Shown here piece after piece: positions 18,057 to 27,005 of a stretch of DNA of 64,000 nucleotides. The stretch is taken from positions 1-64,000 of the forward strand of contig NZ_JXUP01000010.1 of the NCBI RefSeq assembly GCF_001891085.1, given 5' to 3'. A program made the position numbers and the translations under genes. The notes below the pieces were generated by a model, which searched no databases, was not told the origin of the DNA, and saw only the letters and a program-made list of their open reading frames with translations. Numbering within the stretch: position 1 is the stretch's first letter; each line of letters begins with the position of its first letter. The stretch is from Campylobacter concisus. Lineage in GTDB: Bacteria > Campylobacterota > Campylobacteria > Campylobacterales > Campylobacteraceae.

Positions 18057-19826
18057 ATGAGCAAGAATTTCTTAGGTTCTGTTGCCCTTGCGGCTGTTTT
18101 GGTTAGTGGTCTTAGTATAGGCATCACGCCACTAGAGGCTGGAGTCCTGGCTCATCACGTAAAGGTTCAAGGCGAGCTTGGATTAGTCTTTATAAACCCC
18201 TACGACGTATCGCCGCTAACTGCTATCATCGATAGAGCTGGCAAAGACATCAAAGATATCCATGTCAAAGTAAAAGGCAAGCCAGATGGCGGTATCGACA
18301 TCGACTACAACGTCTCAGAGCATGCCCTGCTTACGCATGATGGCGTGCCTATTTGGGGCCTTTATCCTGACTATCTAAACGAGGTCGTGCTTAGCTACAC
18401 ATTTAATGGAGCTAAAAAGGTAGAAACATATAAAATTTACGCCCAGCCTATCGTCACATATAGCCGTGATTTTAGATTTTCTCACATGCAAAAGACTCGC
18501 GTCAAAAAGGTCGATCCTGTCTTTAAAAACAGGCTCTATCTAATAAACAACACAATCACAAGCGTCTATAAACCGCTTGATTGGAAAAATGGCGGAGCTG
18601 CTAGCTGGAACGACTTTACCGAAAACTACATCGTAGATACCAAAGGTGAGGTTAGATGGTATCTTGACTATCAGAAATTTTACGACCGCAGCGAGAGAAG
18701 AGTGATGGATGGTGGTATGATGATGGGCTTTCATCAGCTAAAAAATGGCGATATCAGCTTTGGCATGGCTCAAAGATATCTAAGATATGACCTTATGGGA
18801 AAAGAAATTTATAATCGCCCGCTTCCAAGAGGCTACATCGATCTAAGCCATGAAGTTATGCCATTAAAGGACGATCACGCACTTCTTAGAGTTGGCAAAT
18901 ACAACTACCATCATAAAGACGGCAAAATTTCTCACACCATAAGAGATCACATCATCGAGGTCGATAGCACCGGTAAAGTGGTCGAAGAGTGGGATCTAAA
19001 TGAAATTTTTGGTAACAACGTCTACCGCAGTAACCTCATAAAAGCGCTTGATGCTAGAGCTGTTTGCCTAAACATCGACATGGACGCAAAGGAGATAAAG
19101 ATAAGCGACGATCAGCCATTTGGCGACATCACCTCTACTGGCACAGGCAGAAACTGGGCTCACGTAAATTCTATCTCATACGATGAGAGCGACGATAGCA
19201 TTATCCTCTCGCTTCGCCACCAAGGCATCGTAAAGATAGGACGTGACAAGAAAGTAAAATGGATATTAGCTTCGCCTGAGGGCTGGAGTGAAGAATTTAA
19301 AGCCAAAGTGCTAACTCCAGTCGATAGCAAAGGCAATAAGATAAAATGCGAAAACTCAAAATGCGAGGGCGAATTTGACTGGTCATGGACTCAGCACACT
19401 GCATGGCTAACGCCAAGATACGACAACAAAGGTAGTATAAAACACCTAAGCGTATTTGACAATGGCGACGCAAGGGGCATGGAGCAGCCAGCCTTTAAAG
19501 AGGATAAATACTCCCGTGCTGTTGAGTACAAGATAGATGAGAAAAAGGGTACGGTTGAACAAACTTGGCAGTTTGGCAAAGAGCGTGGCTTTGACTTTTA
19601 TAGCGCAGTCACTAGCAACGTTGAGTGGCAAAAGGATAAAAGCACCTACTTTATCTCAAGCTCAAATGTAAATTTACTCCGTCCTGACAAGACTATCAAA
19701 ATGGTCTTAGTTGAGATCGATCCAAAGACAAATGAGATCAAATTTGAGATGGATGTGGACTCTGCTTCAAGAGATGATGTCGCTTATAGGGCGATGGTTA
19801 TTGATCCGGAGGTATTTAGTTATTAG
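18057..19826 (+). CDS. Arylsulfate sulfotransferase, periplasmic
   Basis: This 589-residue protein starts at ATG 18057 (Shine-Dalgarno AAAGGAG). It has a signal peptide of about 28 residues (cleavage near LEAG) and a six-bladed propeller body. Family members (AssT/AstA) transfer sulfate between phenols by way of a sulfohistidine. The expected catalytic His is His447 in 'WSWTQHTAWL', with 'RNWAHVNSISYD' and 'SLRHQGIVKI' supplying other active-site residues. Only two cysteines are visible (KIKCENSKCEG), close enough for a disulfide. No dsbA/dsbB-like partner is adjacent, although such genes neighbour assT in several bacteria. Confidence 0.88.
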   Translation: MSKNFLGSVALAAVLVSGLSIGITPLEAGVLAHHVKVQGELGLVFINPYDVSPLTAIIDRAGKDIKDIHVKVKGKPDGGIDIDYNVSEHALLTHDGVPIWGLYPDYLNEVVLSYTFNGAKKVETYKIYAQPIVTYSRDFRFSHMQKTRVKKVDPVFKNRLYLINNTITSVYKPLDWKNGGAASWNDFTENYIVDTKGEVRWYLDYQKFYDRSERRVMDGGMMMGFHQLKNGDISFGMAQRYLRYDLMGKEIYNRPLPRGYIDLSHEVMPLKDDHALLRVGKYNYHHKDGKISHTIRDHIIEVDSTGKVVEEWDLNEIFGNNVYRSNLIKALDARAVCLNIDMDAKEIKISDDQPFGDITSTGTGRNWAHVNSISYDESDDSIILSLRHQGIVKIGRDKKVKWILASPEGWSEEFKAKVLTPVDSKGNKIKCENSKCEGEFDWSWTQHTAWLTPRYDNKGSIKHLSVFDNGDARGMEQPAFKEDKYSRAVEYKIDEKKGTVEQTWQFGKERGFDFYSAVTSNVEWQKDKSTYFISSSNVNLLRPDKTIKMVLVEIDPKTNEIKFEMDVDSASRDDVAYRAMVIDPEVFSY

Positions 19827-19832
19827 CAGTAT

Positions 19833-19864
19833 CTGGTGTGAGATTTTTCTCGCACCAGCTTTTA
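19833..19864 (+). terminator. Terminator after the sulfotransferase gene
   Basis: CTGGTGTGAG (19833-19842) pairs with CTCGCACCAG (19849-19858) with one wobble, and CTTTTAG follows. It lies 7 nt after the stop and probably serves the convergent gene as well. Confidence 0.6.
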
Positions 19865-20212
19865 GTTGTTGTTTTGAAATTTATAGATTGCTTCTTTGAT
19901 TCTAGTAAGGTTAAAATTTATCGCTCGCTCTAGTTCTGGCAAGTCTATATCTTTATCCGCTTCGAATGTTTTTACCATATCGCTTAGCTCTTTTGTCTCA
20001 TCACTTGAAAGAACTATGCTTTTAAAATTATCATCATCTATCTGGTCAAATTTTAAAAAGATCGATGCAAATTTATCTTTTAAAATTTCTTTATTTAGCT
20101 TTCTATTTTCCAAAGCTTTCTTTGTTCCACCATTTTTATTACAGGTTCTAAATATCGAATCTATTGTTTCATTCACTTCATCAAGTAAAATTTCTGTTTT
20201 TTCACTTTGCAT
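19862..20212 (-). CDS. Hypothetical helical protein
   Basis: This 116-residue soluble, charged and largely helical protein has no signal peptide and no recognised domain. A Shine-Dalgarno-like AAGAGAG precedes the ATG at 20212. The antisense ORF at 19896-20216 on the plus strand is Ser/Phe-rich shadow sequence. It is convergent with the sulfotransferase gene. No function can be proposed. Confidence 0.5.
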   Translation of the reverse strand: MQSEKTEILLDEVNETIDSIFRTCNKNGGTKKALENRKLNKEILKDKFASIFLKFDQIDDDNFKSIVLSSDETKELSDMVKTFEADKDIDLPELERAINFNLTRIKEAIYKFQNNN

Positions 20213-20287
20213 ATAAAACTCTCTTAACTATAAATTAAATTTAAAATAAAAGCTAAATCGCTCTTGTTTTGGAGATTAGAAGTTGTT

Positions 20288-20509
20288 TTACTTCTTCGCG
20301 TAAAAAGGAAAAATTAAAGTTGTATTTGTGAAGTTATTTTCATAAAAGTTTGTGCCAGAATTTAAAATTTTAGTTTGCATTGGCATCACTTTTATGCCCT
20401 CTGTTTTTGCGATCATTTTATCATCCTTGTTAAAAAATTTTATCGCATTGTATAAATTTTCATAAGTCTTGTAAATTGTACCAGGGTACAATAAAGCCCT
20501 ATAAATCAA
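20288..20509 (-). CDS. Unrecognised small ORF, possibly a gene fragment
   Basis: This ORF of up to 73 residues opens with TTG at 20509 and has no clear Shine-Dalgarno. The sequence (ALLYPGTIYKTYENLYNAI..., ending in TTLIFPFYAKK) reads like the C-terminal part of a longer protein rather than a whole one. No upstream extension is open. It may be a truncated remnant. The 225 bp between it and ilvD hold the ilvD promoter region and no other gene. Confidence 0.35.
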   Translation of the reverse strand: MIYRALLYPGTIYKTYENLYNAIKFFNKDDKMIAKTEGIKVMPMQTKILNSGTNFYENNFTNTTLIFPFYAKK

Positions 20510-20734
20510 TATTTATAACACATTGATAATATTTTTACGTTATTATTTTGCATACTGCTTTGATTAAAATTGCCGAAATTTCGTAGCTATTTAGCTCATC
20601 CTTTTTGGATAAATTTTACAAATTTAATGTGTTATTTATGTAATAAAAAAATTTTCAAATTTGCAAAAAATTTTTAAAATCTTTGATACTTTATATGTGA
20701 TAAAATCCTCTCAAATTTTTAAAAAGGATCAAAT

Positions 20735-22408
20735 TTGAGAAGCGACATAATCAAAAAAGGCTACACAAGAGCCCCACACCGCTCACTTTTACGTGCGACC
20801 GGGCTAAAAGACGATGACTTTGCTAAACCCTTTATCGGCGTTGCAAACAGCTTTATAGAGATCATACCTGGGCACTTTTTCTTAAATAAATACGCACAAA
20901 TTTTAAAAGATGAAATTCGCAAAAATGGCTGTATTCCATTTGAGTTTAACTGCATCGGCGTGGATGATGGCATCGCGATGGGGCATGGAGGCATGCTATA
21001 TAGCTTGCCTAGTCGTGAGATCATCGCAAACTCGATCGAAACCGTGATGAACGCTCACGCACTTGACGCACTTGTTTGTATGCCAAACTGCGACAAGATC
21101 GTCCCTGGCATGGTTATGGGTGCTTTGAGGGTTAATGTCCCAACCGTATTTGTAAGCGGTGGCCCAATGAAAAAAGGCTACACAAAAGATGGCAAGCCAA
21201 TCGATCTTGCGACTGCGTTTGAGGCAGTTGGTAAATTTGAGACCAAAGAGATAGATGAGGCTGAGCTAAAAGATATCGAGTGCAACGCATGTCCAAGTGG
21301 CGGCAGCTGTAGCGGTATGTTTACGGCAAATTCTATGAACACGCTTTGTGAAGCAATGGGCATAGCACTCCCTGGCAACGGTACTATCCTAGCGCTAACT
21401 CCAGAGCGTGAGGAGCTCATCAGGCAGGCTGCTCGCAGGATCTGTGAGATCGCACTTGATGAGAAATTTAAAATCAGAAACATACTAAATGAAAAAGCGA
21501 TCCGCAACGCTCTTGTCGTTGATATGGCGATGGGCGGCAGCAGCAACACCGTTCTTCACATGCTAGCCATCTCAAGAGAGGCTGGCGTAAATTTAGACAT
21601 CAAAGAGCTAAATAAAATCAGCCAAAATATCGCTCATATCGCTAAAATCAGCCCAAGCTTACCAAATGTGCACATGGAGGACATCGGTAGAGCTGGTGGC
21701 ATGAATGCAGTAATAAAAGAAATTTCACGCAGAGATAATGGCATGCTAAATTTGGATAATCTCACAGTTAGTGGCGAAACTTTAGGAGAGCGTGTAAAGG
21801 TAAGTGACATCAAAGATGAAAGCATCATTCACAAAGTAGAAAACGCCTATTCACAAGTTGGCGGACTTGCCATTTTGTTTGGAAATTTAGCCGAGCAAGG
21901 CTGTGTAATCAAGACAGCTGGCATCGTTGGCGAGCGTAAATTTAGCGGTAAAGCAGTCTGCTTTAACTCACAAGATGAAGCTATAGCTGGCATTTCAAGT
22001 GGTAAAGTAGATAAAGGCGATGTCGTCGTCATCCGCTACGAAGGTCCGCGCGGAGGCCCTGGCATGCAAGAGATGCTAAGCCCTACTTCGCTTATCATGG
22101 GACGAGGCCTTGGTGCAGATGTAGCGCTCATCACAGATGGTCGCTTTAGCGGAGCGACAAGAGGTCTAAGCATCGGTCACGTGAGCCCAGAAGCAGCTGA
22201 GGGCGGCATGATAGGCTTGCTACAAGATGGCGATATCATCGATATAGACGTCGATAAATACGAGATAAACGTTCACCTAAGCGAGGCCGAGATCGCAAAG
22301 AGAAGAGCGGAATTTAAACCAGTCGATAAGGCGCTAACCTCTCGCTGGCTAAGGCAGTATCAAAAGCTAGTCACAAACGCAAGCAACGGAGCAGTGCTAG
22401 AAGCATAA
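20735..22408 (+). CDS. ilvD: Dihydroxy-acid dehydratase
   Basis: IlvD dehydrates 2,3-dihydroxy-isovalerate and -methylvalerate in valine and isoleucine synthesis, using an Fe-S cluster. The 557 residues include cluster-binding cysteines in '[12 protein letters not shown]' and '[20 protein letters not shown]', and the C-terminal '[17 protein letters not shown]' signature. The start is TTG at 20735 behind AAAAAGGA. A -10-like GATAAAAT lies near 20699. The gene is followed by a strong hairpin, so it is probably monocistronic. Confidence 0.95.
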   Translation: MRSDIIKKGYTRAPHRSLLRATGLKDDDFAKPFIGVANSFIEIIPGHFFLNKYAQILKDEIRKNGCIPFEFNCIGVDDGIAMGHGGMLYSLPSREIIANSIETVMNAHALDALVCMPNCDKIVPGMVMGALRVNVPTVFVSGGPMKKGYTKDGKPIDLATAFEAVGKFETKEIDEAELKDIECNACPSGGSCSGMFTANSMNTLCEAMGIALPGNGTILALTPEREELIRQAARRICEIALDEKFKIRNILNEKAIRNALVVDMAMGGSSNTVLHMLAISREAGVNLDIKELNKISQNIAHIAKISPSLPNVHMEDIGRAGGMNAVIKEISRRDNGMLNLDNLTVSGETLGERVKVSDIKDESIIHKVENAYSQVGGLAILFGNLAEQGCVIKTAGIVGERKFSGKAVCFNSQDEAIAGISSGKVDKGDVVVIRYEGPRGGPGMQEMLSPTSLIMGRGLGADVALITDGRFSGATRGLSIGHVSPEAAEGGMIGLLQDGDIIDIDVDKYEINVHLSEAEIAKRRAEFKPVDKALTSRWLRQYQKLVTNASNGAVLEA

Positions 22409-22419
22409 AAATTTACTAT

Positions 22420-22448
22420 AAAGCAAGGAGTAGCCTCTTTGCTTTTAT
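22420..22448 (+). terminator. Terminator after ilvD
   Basis: AAAGCAAGGAG (22420-22430) pairs with CTCTTTGCTTT (22435-22445) around a 4-nt TAGC loop with one wobble. The right arm ends in T residues. Confidence 0.6.
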
Positions 22449-22487
22449 AAAAATATTAAAATTTCTTCATTTTTTTAAGGATACTAA

Positions 22488-24056
22488 ATGCAACAAGATT
22501 TCTATTTTTATGCTGCCATATTTTTAGGAGCACTATTTTTGATTGCGATATTTGTCATCTATTCATTTAATAGAGACAAACTCGAGCTAAAAAGAAATTT
22601 GACACAAAAAGAGCAAGAAAATTTTGAAATTTCATCAAATCTAACAAATTTAGTATCTAAAAATAGTGAAAATCTGCAACTGATTAGCGAGCAAAAAGCA
22701 AGGCTTATGTCAAATCACGAGCGAATAGACGAGCTCATCGGCGAGATCAATGCGCTAAAAACCAAAATAGTACAAAAAGATGAAGCCGAAGATGCAATGG
22801 AACGCGTGATAAACGAGCTTAAAGAGAGTATCGGTACAGCAAATGAAAGGGCCAAGAATAACGAGGCAAATTTCACTGCAACACTGGCTGAGCTAAATCA
22901 AAATAAAAATGCTTTAGCTGAAGTGAGTGAGAGAGAAAATAGATTAAAACGTGATATGGCTGTGCTTAGAAATGAAATAGAAGCAAAAGAAAATAGTCTA
23001 AAAGAGCAAGAGGCAAATTTATTAAAAGTAAAAAATGAGTTAAATTTAGAATTTTCTAATCTTGCAAATAAAATATTTGAAGAAAAAAGTGCGAATTTCA
23101 CACAAAATAGCCAAAATTCTTTAGATCTTTTGCTAAAGCCGCTAAAGGAGCAAATTTCAACCTTTCAAGAGCGCGTAAATGCAGTCCACGACGAATCAGT
23201 TAAAGGCATGAGCGCGTTAGGAACGCAGATTAAGCACATAAGTGAGATTGGTATCTCAATGTCAAAAGAGGCAAACTCACTAGCCACTGCACTAAAAGGT
23301 AGCAATAAAACACTTGGAAACTGGGGTGAAATACAGCTTGAACGCACATTTGAGGCTTCTGGACTTGTAAAAGATGAGCATTACTTGACACAACAAAATT
23401 TCAAGAACGAAGAAGGTAAACGTCTTATTCCTGATTTTATAGTAAAGATACCAGATGGCAAACACCTAATAGTTGATTCTAAAGTCTCACTTATAGCTTA
23501 CGAAAAGGCTATCACAGCTAGCAACGAAGAGGAGCTAAATTTAGCATTGAAAGAGCATATCGCCTCTATGAAAAATCACATAGATAGCTTAAATAGTAAA
23601 AATTACGGCGAGATCGTACCTGATAGCCCTGATTTTGTATTGATGTTTATACCAATTGAGCCAGCATATATCGAGGCTATGAAATTTGATAGTTCACTTT
23701 TTGACTACGCATTTCAAAAGCGCGTAATACTAGTATCTCACACTACGCTTATGCCTATTCTTCGCACAGTGGCAAATTTATGGCGCATAGAGCGTGGCAA
23801 TGAAGAGGCCAAAAATATCGTAAAGAGTGCGATTAAAATTTATGATAAAGTCCGCAATGTAGCCGAGCATATGAATAGACTTAGCAATACACTAAATACT
23901 GCAAATAAACATTTTAACGCCCTTGCATCAAGTTTTAGTGGTAGAGATGGTCTTGTTAGTAGACTTGAAAATTTTAAACGCTTGTCTCCAGACGATCAAA
24001 AAGATATAAAAGTAAAAGAGATCGGCGTAAATGACGAATTAGAAAAAGAGGATTAG
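22488..24056 (+). CDS. rmuC: DNA recombination protein RmuC
   Basis: This 522-residue protein has an N-terminal membrane anchor (residues 5-25) and a long coiled coil (about 30-215). The RmuC nuclease-like domain follows, with 'LGNWGEIQLERTFEASGL', 'RLIPDFIVKIPDGKHLIVDSKVSL' and 'PIEPAYIEAM'. RmuC limits inversions at short repeats; the D...DSK pattern resembles restriction-endonuclease-fold nucleases. A Shine-Dalgarno (TTAAGGAT) precedes the ATG. It is probably monocistronic. Confidence 0.93.
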   Translation: MQQDFYFYAAIFLGALFLIAIFVIYSFNRDKLELKRNLTQKEQENFEISSNLTNLVSKNSENLQLISEQKARLMSNHERIDELIGEINALKTKIVQKDEAEDAMERVINELKESIGTANERAKNNEANFTATLAELNQNKNALAEVSERENRLKRDMAVLRNEIEAKENSLKEQEANLLKVKNELNLEFSNLANKIFEEKSANFTQNSQNSLDLLLKPLKEQISTFQERVNAVHDESVKGMSALGTQIKHISEIGISMSKEANSLATALKGSNKTLGNWGEIQLERTFEASGLVKDEHYLTQQNFKNEEGKRLIPDFIVKIPDGKHLIVDSKVSLIAYEKAITASNEEELNLALKEHIASMKNHIDSLNSKNYGEIVPDSPDFVLMFIPIEPAYIEAMKFDSSLFDYAFQKRVILVSHTTLMPILRTVANLWRIERGNEEAKNIVKSAIKIYDKVRNVAEHMNRLSNTLNTANKHFNALASSFSGRDGLVSRLENFKRLSPDDQKDIKVKEIGVNDELEKED

Positions 24057-24059
24057 GAT

Positions 24060-24080
24060 ATGGCTAGAAAAACTAGCCAT
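24060..24080. terminator. Bidirectional hairpin after rmuC
   Basis: ATGGCTAG (24060-24067) and CTAGCCAT (24073-24080) form a perfect 8-bp stem with an A5 loop between two convergent genes. Confidence 0.55.
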
Positions 24081-24086
24081 AAAAAT

Positions 24087-24377
24087 TTATTTTAAAAGAC
24101 CTTGTTTTTTCATTTGATCCATTACTTGAGCAAACATCTCTTTAGCTTGTTTGCAAGTAGCGTCTTGTTGCTCTTTTGGTAAAGAAGCTAGTTGATCCAT
24201 TGATTGTTTCTTTTGATCTTCATACATTTTTACTTGTTGCTCTTGACCAGCTTGTTTGTAAGCTTCGACCATTTTGTCGATGTCTGAGAAGTAAGACTTG
24301 CAAGTATCTGTAAGATCTGCAGCGTTTAGGCTTAGTGCAAAGCCAAGAGTAGCTAAAACTAAAAGTGATTTTTTCAT
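24087..24377 (-). CDS. Small exported protein, DUF5339-like
   Basis: This 96-residue protein has a signal peptide (KKSLLVLATLGFALSLNAA) and a mature helical domain of about 77 residues rich in Q, K and M. Two cysteines (DTCKSYF and DATCKQAKE) probably form a disulfide. It resembles the DUF5339 family of small periplasmic proteins of Campylobacter. A Shine-Dalgarno (AAGGAGAAAGAG) precedes the ATG. The function of the family is unknown. Confidence 0.65.
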   Translation of the reverse strand: MKKSLLVLATLGFALSLNAADLTDTCKSYFSDIDKMVEAYKQAGQEQQVKMYEDQKKQSMDQLASLPKEQQDATCKQAKEMFAQVMDQMKKQGLLK

Positions 24378-24445
24378 CTCTTTCTCCTTGTGAAAATTTA
24401 AGGAGATTATATAACTTTTTTATTTTAAATAGATTTAAATTTATT

Positions 24446-24479
24446 AAATTTAGCCAAGACAAGCGCCTTGGCTAAATTT
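24446..24479 (-). terminator. Terminator after the desulforubrerythrin gene
   Basis: AAATTTAGCCAAG (24446-24458) pairs perfectly with CTTGGCTAAATTT (24467-24479) around an 8-nt loop. On the minus strand it lies 8 nt past the stop codon and is followed by AT-rich sequence. Confidence 0.65.
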
Positions 24480-24487
24480 TGGCTTTT

Positions 24488-25132
24488 TTAGCCTAAGAAT
24501 TCGCGCTTAAAATACTCTTTTGGAGCTTTGCAAAGTGGGCAAGCGCCTGGAGCTTTTTTGCCTCTGTGAACGTGTCCGCACACCTCGCAAACCCAGATAT
24601 CTTCTTCTTCACTCTCAAAAAAGCCCTCTTCATCAAGCATCTTTTTAAGCTCTAAATACTCCCTCTCATGCTCAACTTCAACCTTGCCGATCGCGTTAAA
24701 TAGCCTCTCAACATCTCTTAGCTCTTCTTCTTTTGCGATCTTTGCAAAGTCTGGATACATCGTCGTATGCTCGTAGTTTTCGCCAGCTGCCGCATCAAGT
24801 AAATTTTTATCCATCTTATCGATCGGATCGTTCATCATCTCGTGATATTTTTTAAACTCTGCTCTTGCGTGCCATTTTTCATTTTCAGCTGCCTCGTAAA
24901 AGTGTCTGGCTATTGCGTGATAGCCTACTTCTTTGGCTAGATCGCCGTAAAGCTCATACTTGTTTCTAGCTTGTGACTCGCCAGCAAATGCCTTCATCAA
25001 ATTTACCGCTGTTAAATTTTCAGTCACACATTTCATCTCTTCGCCGCAACAGGTTAGTGTACCGCCGCCAACCTTTTGCACCTCGATCTCGTTACCGCAT
25101 TTTTCGCATTTGTATGTTTCGTACTGTCTCAT
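24488..25132 (-). CDS. Desulforubrerythrin (rubrerythrin-type peroxidase)
   Basis: This 214-residue non-haem iron peroxidase has three metal modules. They are an N-terminal desulforedoxin-like site (YKCEKCGNEI...TCCGEEMKC), a four-helix diiron domain with EAAENEKWHARAE and 'EVEHEREY' ligands, and a C-terminal rubredoxin (WVCEVCGHVHRG...CPLCKAPKEYF). Campylobacter jejuni has the same three-module enzyme, which reduces H2O2. The ATG at 25132 (MRQYETYKC, preceded by GGAG) is preferred over the longer ORF start. It is monocistronic with a strong terminator. Confidence 0.9.
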   Translation of the reverse strand: MRQYETYKCEKCGNEIEVQKVGGGTLTCCGEEMKCVTENLTAVNLMKAFAGESQARNKYELYGDLAKEVGYHAIARHFYEAAENEKWHARAEFKKYHEMMNDPIDKMDKNLLDAAAGENYEHTTMYPDFAKIAKEEELRDVERLFNAIGKVEVEHEREYLELKKMLDEEGFFESEEEDIWVCEVCGHVHRGKKAPGACPLCKAPKEYFKREFLG

Positions 25133-25225
25133 TTTGACTCCTATTTTGATAAATTTTGAGTGGATTATAACCAAATAATTAAAATAAGTAAATAATAATT
25201 TTTATTGATAACGTATATTATTATT

Positions 25226-25450
25226 TTATTTTTTACACAAAATTTGTGTGAGTTTTGTTACAAATGGAGAAACTAGCAAAAGCACAGGATAAGCTACTAC
25301 AAAGGCTTTTACATAAGCAATTAGCCAAATTTTTACAAAACCATCAACAAAGCCAAGGTTTAGATACGTCAGCACAAACGACATAAAAAATGCCATAAAT
25401 GCTGACATTATAAACGCAAAAACATATCTATAAAATTTCGCTGGTATCAT
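25226..25450 (-). CDS. DUF2798 small membrane protein
   Basis: This 74-residue protein has two hydrophobic helices (about 8-30 and 42-65) and the opening 'KFYRYVFAFIMSAFMAFFMSFVLT', which fits the DUF2798 family. Its ATG overlaps the stop of the upstream quinone reductase gene (4 nt), so it is translated with it. It is the last gene of the run that begins with the alcohol dehydrogenase at 31096. Function is unknown. Confidence 0.7.
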   Translation of the reverse strand: MIPAKFYRYVFAFIMSAFMAFFMSFVLTYLNLGFVDGFVKIWLIAYVKAFVVAYPVLLLVSPFVTKLTQILCKK

Positions 25451-26007
25451 GAAATTTTACCTATCAACTCCTCTAGCCTCTTTGCATGATCAAGCGCCTT
25501 TTGCCTCATCAAAGCAAGCTTTGCCTCATCGTGCCTGCTCTGATATGATAGCCCTCCGCTATAAACATAGCCTGCAAACTCCATGCCACACATATTTGCT
25601 AGCGCCATAAGTGGCGGCAAAAACTCCTCTATCTCATAGCGCTGAAGCGCCTCTTTTTTATAAAGCTCCTCAGGCGCGCCAGAGGTAAATGAAAGCACTA
25701 GCTTTTTGCCATGTAGCTTATCTCCCTTGCTGCCGTGAGAGAAGCCATGAACTAGCACATCTTCAAGCCACTTTTGCAAAAGCGATGGCACGCCGTACCA
25801 GAAAAATGGATAAACAAGCACGATCACATCAGCCTTTACTAGCTTTTCTTGCTCGGCTTTTACATCGATAGCGTAGTTTTTATAAAGCTCGCTTAGTATG
25901 TCAAATTTAGCCTCTGGCAAGTGCTTTTTTAGCCCGCTCAAGATGATCTTATTCGCAAAAGAATTTTCAAGGTCTGTGTGACCTGATACTACTAAAATTT
26001 CACTCAT
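25447..26007 (-). CDS. Flavodoxin-fold NAD(P)H:quinone oxidoreductase
   Basis: This 186-residue Flavodoxin_2 family protein has 'ILVVSGHTDLENSFANKIIL' at the N-terminus. The flavin-loop segment is 'VIVLVYPFFWYGVPSLLQKWLEDVLVHGFSHG', and 'LSFTSGAPEELY' follows. Such enzymes reduce quinones with NAD(P)H. It lies downstream of the ABM-domain and frameshifted genes and overlaps the DUF2798 gene. It is distinct from the GC-rich relative at 12505-13056: composition is like the host's and the loop differs. Confidence 0.82.
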   Translation of the reverse strand: MSEILVVSGHTDLENSFANKIILSGLKKHLPEAKFDILSELYKNYAIDVKAEQEKLVKADVIVLVYPFFWYGVPSLLQKWLEDVLVHGFSHGSKGDKLHGKKLVLSFTSGAPEELYKKEALQRYEIEEFLPPLMALANMCGMEFAGYVYSGGLSYQSRHDEAKLALMRQKALDHAKRLEELIGKIS

Positions 26008-26036
26008 TTTTGCCCCTTAAATTTACTTTCTTAAAT

Positions 26037-26301
26037 TTACTTGCAAACAAAACTACTAGCCTTGCTCGTGTCGCCACCCACGTATGTAGCCACCTTTGGA
26101 TACGCACACACCAAAAATTCCTTGCCAGCATAGGTCTTGCTCTTAGCTAGCATGCTCTTTATCCTTTTCGTTCCACAGCGCATCTATCATCTCGTTGTTT
26201 AAAATTTTCACATCTTTTAAACTCTCACATCCAGCCCTATCAAGGGCAAAAGCCGTGCTACTAACAAGTGCTAGTGCGCAAAAAAGTGAAATTTTCTTCA
26301 T
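26037..26301 (-). pseudogene. Small exported protein gene, frameshifted
   Basis: From ATG 26301 the frame gives a signal peptide (KKISLFCALALVSSTAFA) and a start of a mature domain (GCESLKDVKILNNEMIDALW) but stops at 26143. The next frame then carries 'KSKTYAGKEFLVCAYPKV' and ends 'SSFVCK' at 26037. Joined, these make an exported protein of about 87 residues with three cysteines. The span is 265 nt, one more than a multiple of three, so one extra base lies near 26155-26190. It sits 8 nt after the ABM gene in the same operon. Family unknown. Confidence 0.6.
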
Positions 26302-26309
26302 AACATCTC

Positions 26310-26993
26310 CTAAAATTTTACCTTGCTAAATGAGGTCTCATTATTAAGACCAAAGCCGTCAAATTCATCTATTAGCCCAGCTCGCTCTTTGGCGTAAGCC
26401 TTGTAGTTTTCGCTGTGGCGGTAGCTCTCAAAGCTAGCTTCATCTTTGTAAATTTCAACCAGCACCCATTTGTTTGGCGTCTCTTTTTGACTAAAGGCAA
26501 ACTGCGCATAAGCGCCCTCATCTACGCTTTTTTGCATATATTTTTTGATGATCTTTTCAAATTTCGCATCGCTCTTTGCTAAAAGGCTTAAGTTTGTAAT
26601 GTGAAAGTAGGCATCTTTTAGGCGCTCTGGCGTTAAATTTTTAGAAAACGCAGCCCTTTTTTTCACGCTTATAGCCTTTTTGCTAGCTAAAATTTCAGCG
26701 CTCGCGCTTGCAAATTTCTTAAAATGCGCCGAGCTTATATGCTTTTTATAAGCCGCCTCGTCCTTGTAAAACTCAAGCACGTAAAATAGCTCTGGCTTGC
26801 TCTTTGCGCTCGCAAAAAAGATCGCCTGCGTGCCTGGCTCGCTCTTTGAGCTTAGTATATTTTCCCTACCAAGCTGTCTTAGCAAACTCTTGTTATTTGG
26901 CGTTGAAAGCAGCTCATATAAGCTCACTTTTGCCTCCGCCCCAAAGGCAAACGCCGCCAAAACCGCTAGTAAAAATAGCTTTTTTATCATCAA
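26310..26993 (-). CDS. Exported protein with two ABM (YgiN-like) domains
   Basis: This 227-residue protein has a signal peptide (IKKLFLLAVLAAFAFGAEA). Two repeats of the antibiotic-biosynthesis-monooxygenase fold follow. Repeat 1 is about residues 45-100 (QAIFFASAKSKPELFYVLEF and KDEAAYKKHISSAHFKKF). Repeat 2 is about 155-205 (YAQFAFSQKETPNKWVLVEI and KDEASFESYRHSENYKAY). Cytoplasmic relatives such as YgiN oxidise quinols without cofactors; an exported tandem form is less usual. A Shine-Dalgarno (AAGGAAAT) precedes the ATG. It lies 12 nt after the tannase-like gene, so it may act on the same aromatic products. Confidence 0.75.
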   Translation of the reverse strand: MMIKKLFLLAVLAAFAFGAEAKVSLYELLSTPNNKSLLRQLGRENILSSKSEPGTQAIFFASAKSKPELFYVLEFYKDEAAYKKHISSAHFKKFASASAEILASKKAISVKKRAAFSKNLTPERLKDAYFHITNLSLLAKSDAKFEKIIKKYMQKSVDEGAYAQFAFSQKETPNKWVLVEIYKDEASFESYRHSENYKAYAKERAGLIDEFDGFGLNNETSFSKVKF

Positions 26994-27005
26994 ATTTCCT
27001 TAAAT

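Noticed and set aside
19896..20216. 106-residue plus-strand ORF
   Set aside because: It is the antisense of the 116-residue minus-strand gene, rich in Ser/Phe/Leu from complementing Lys/Glu/Asn codons, and has no Shine-Dalgarno.
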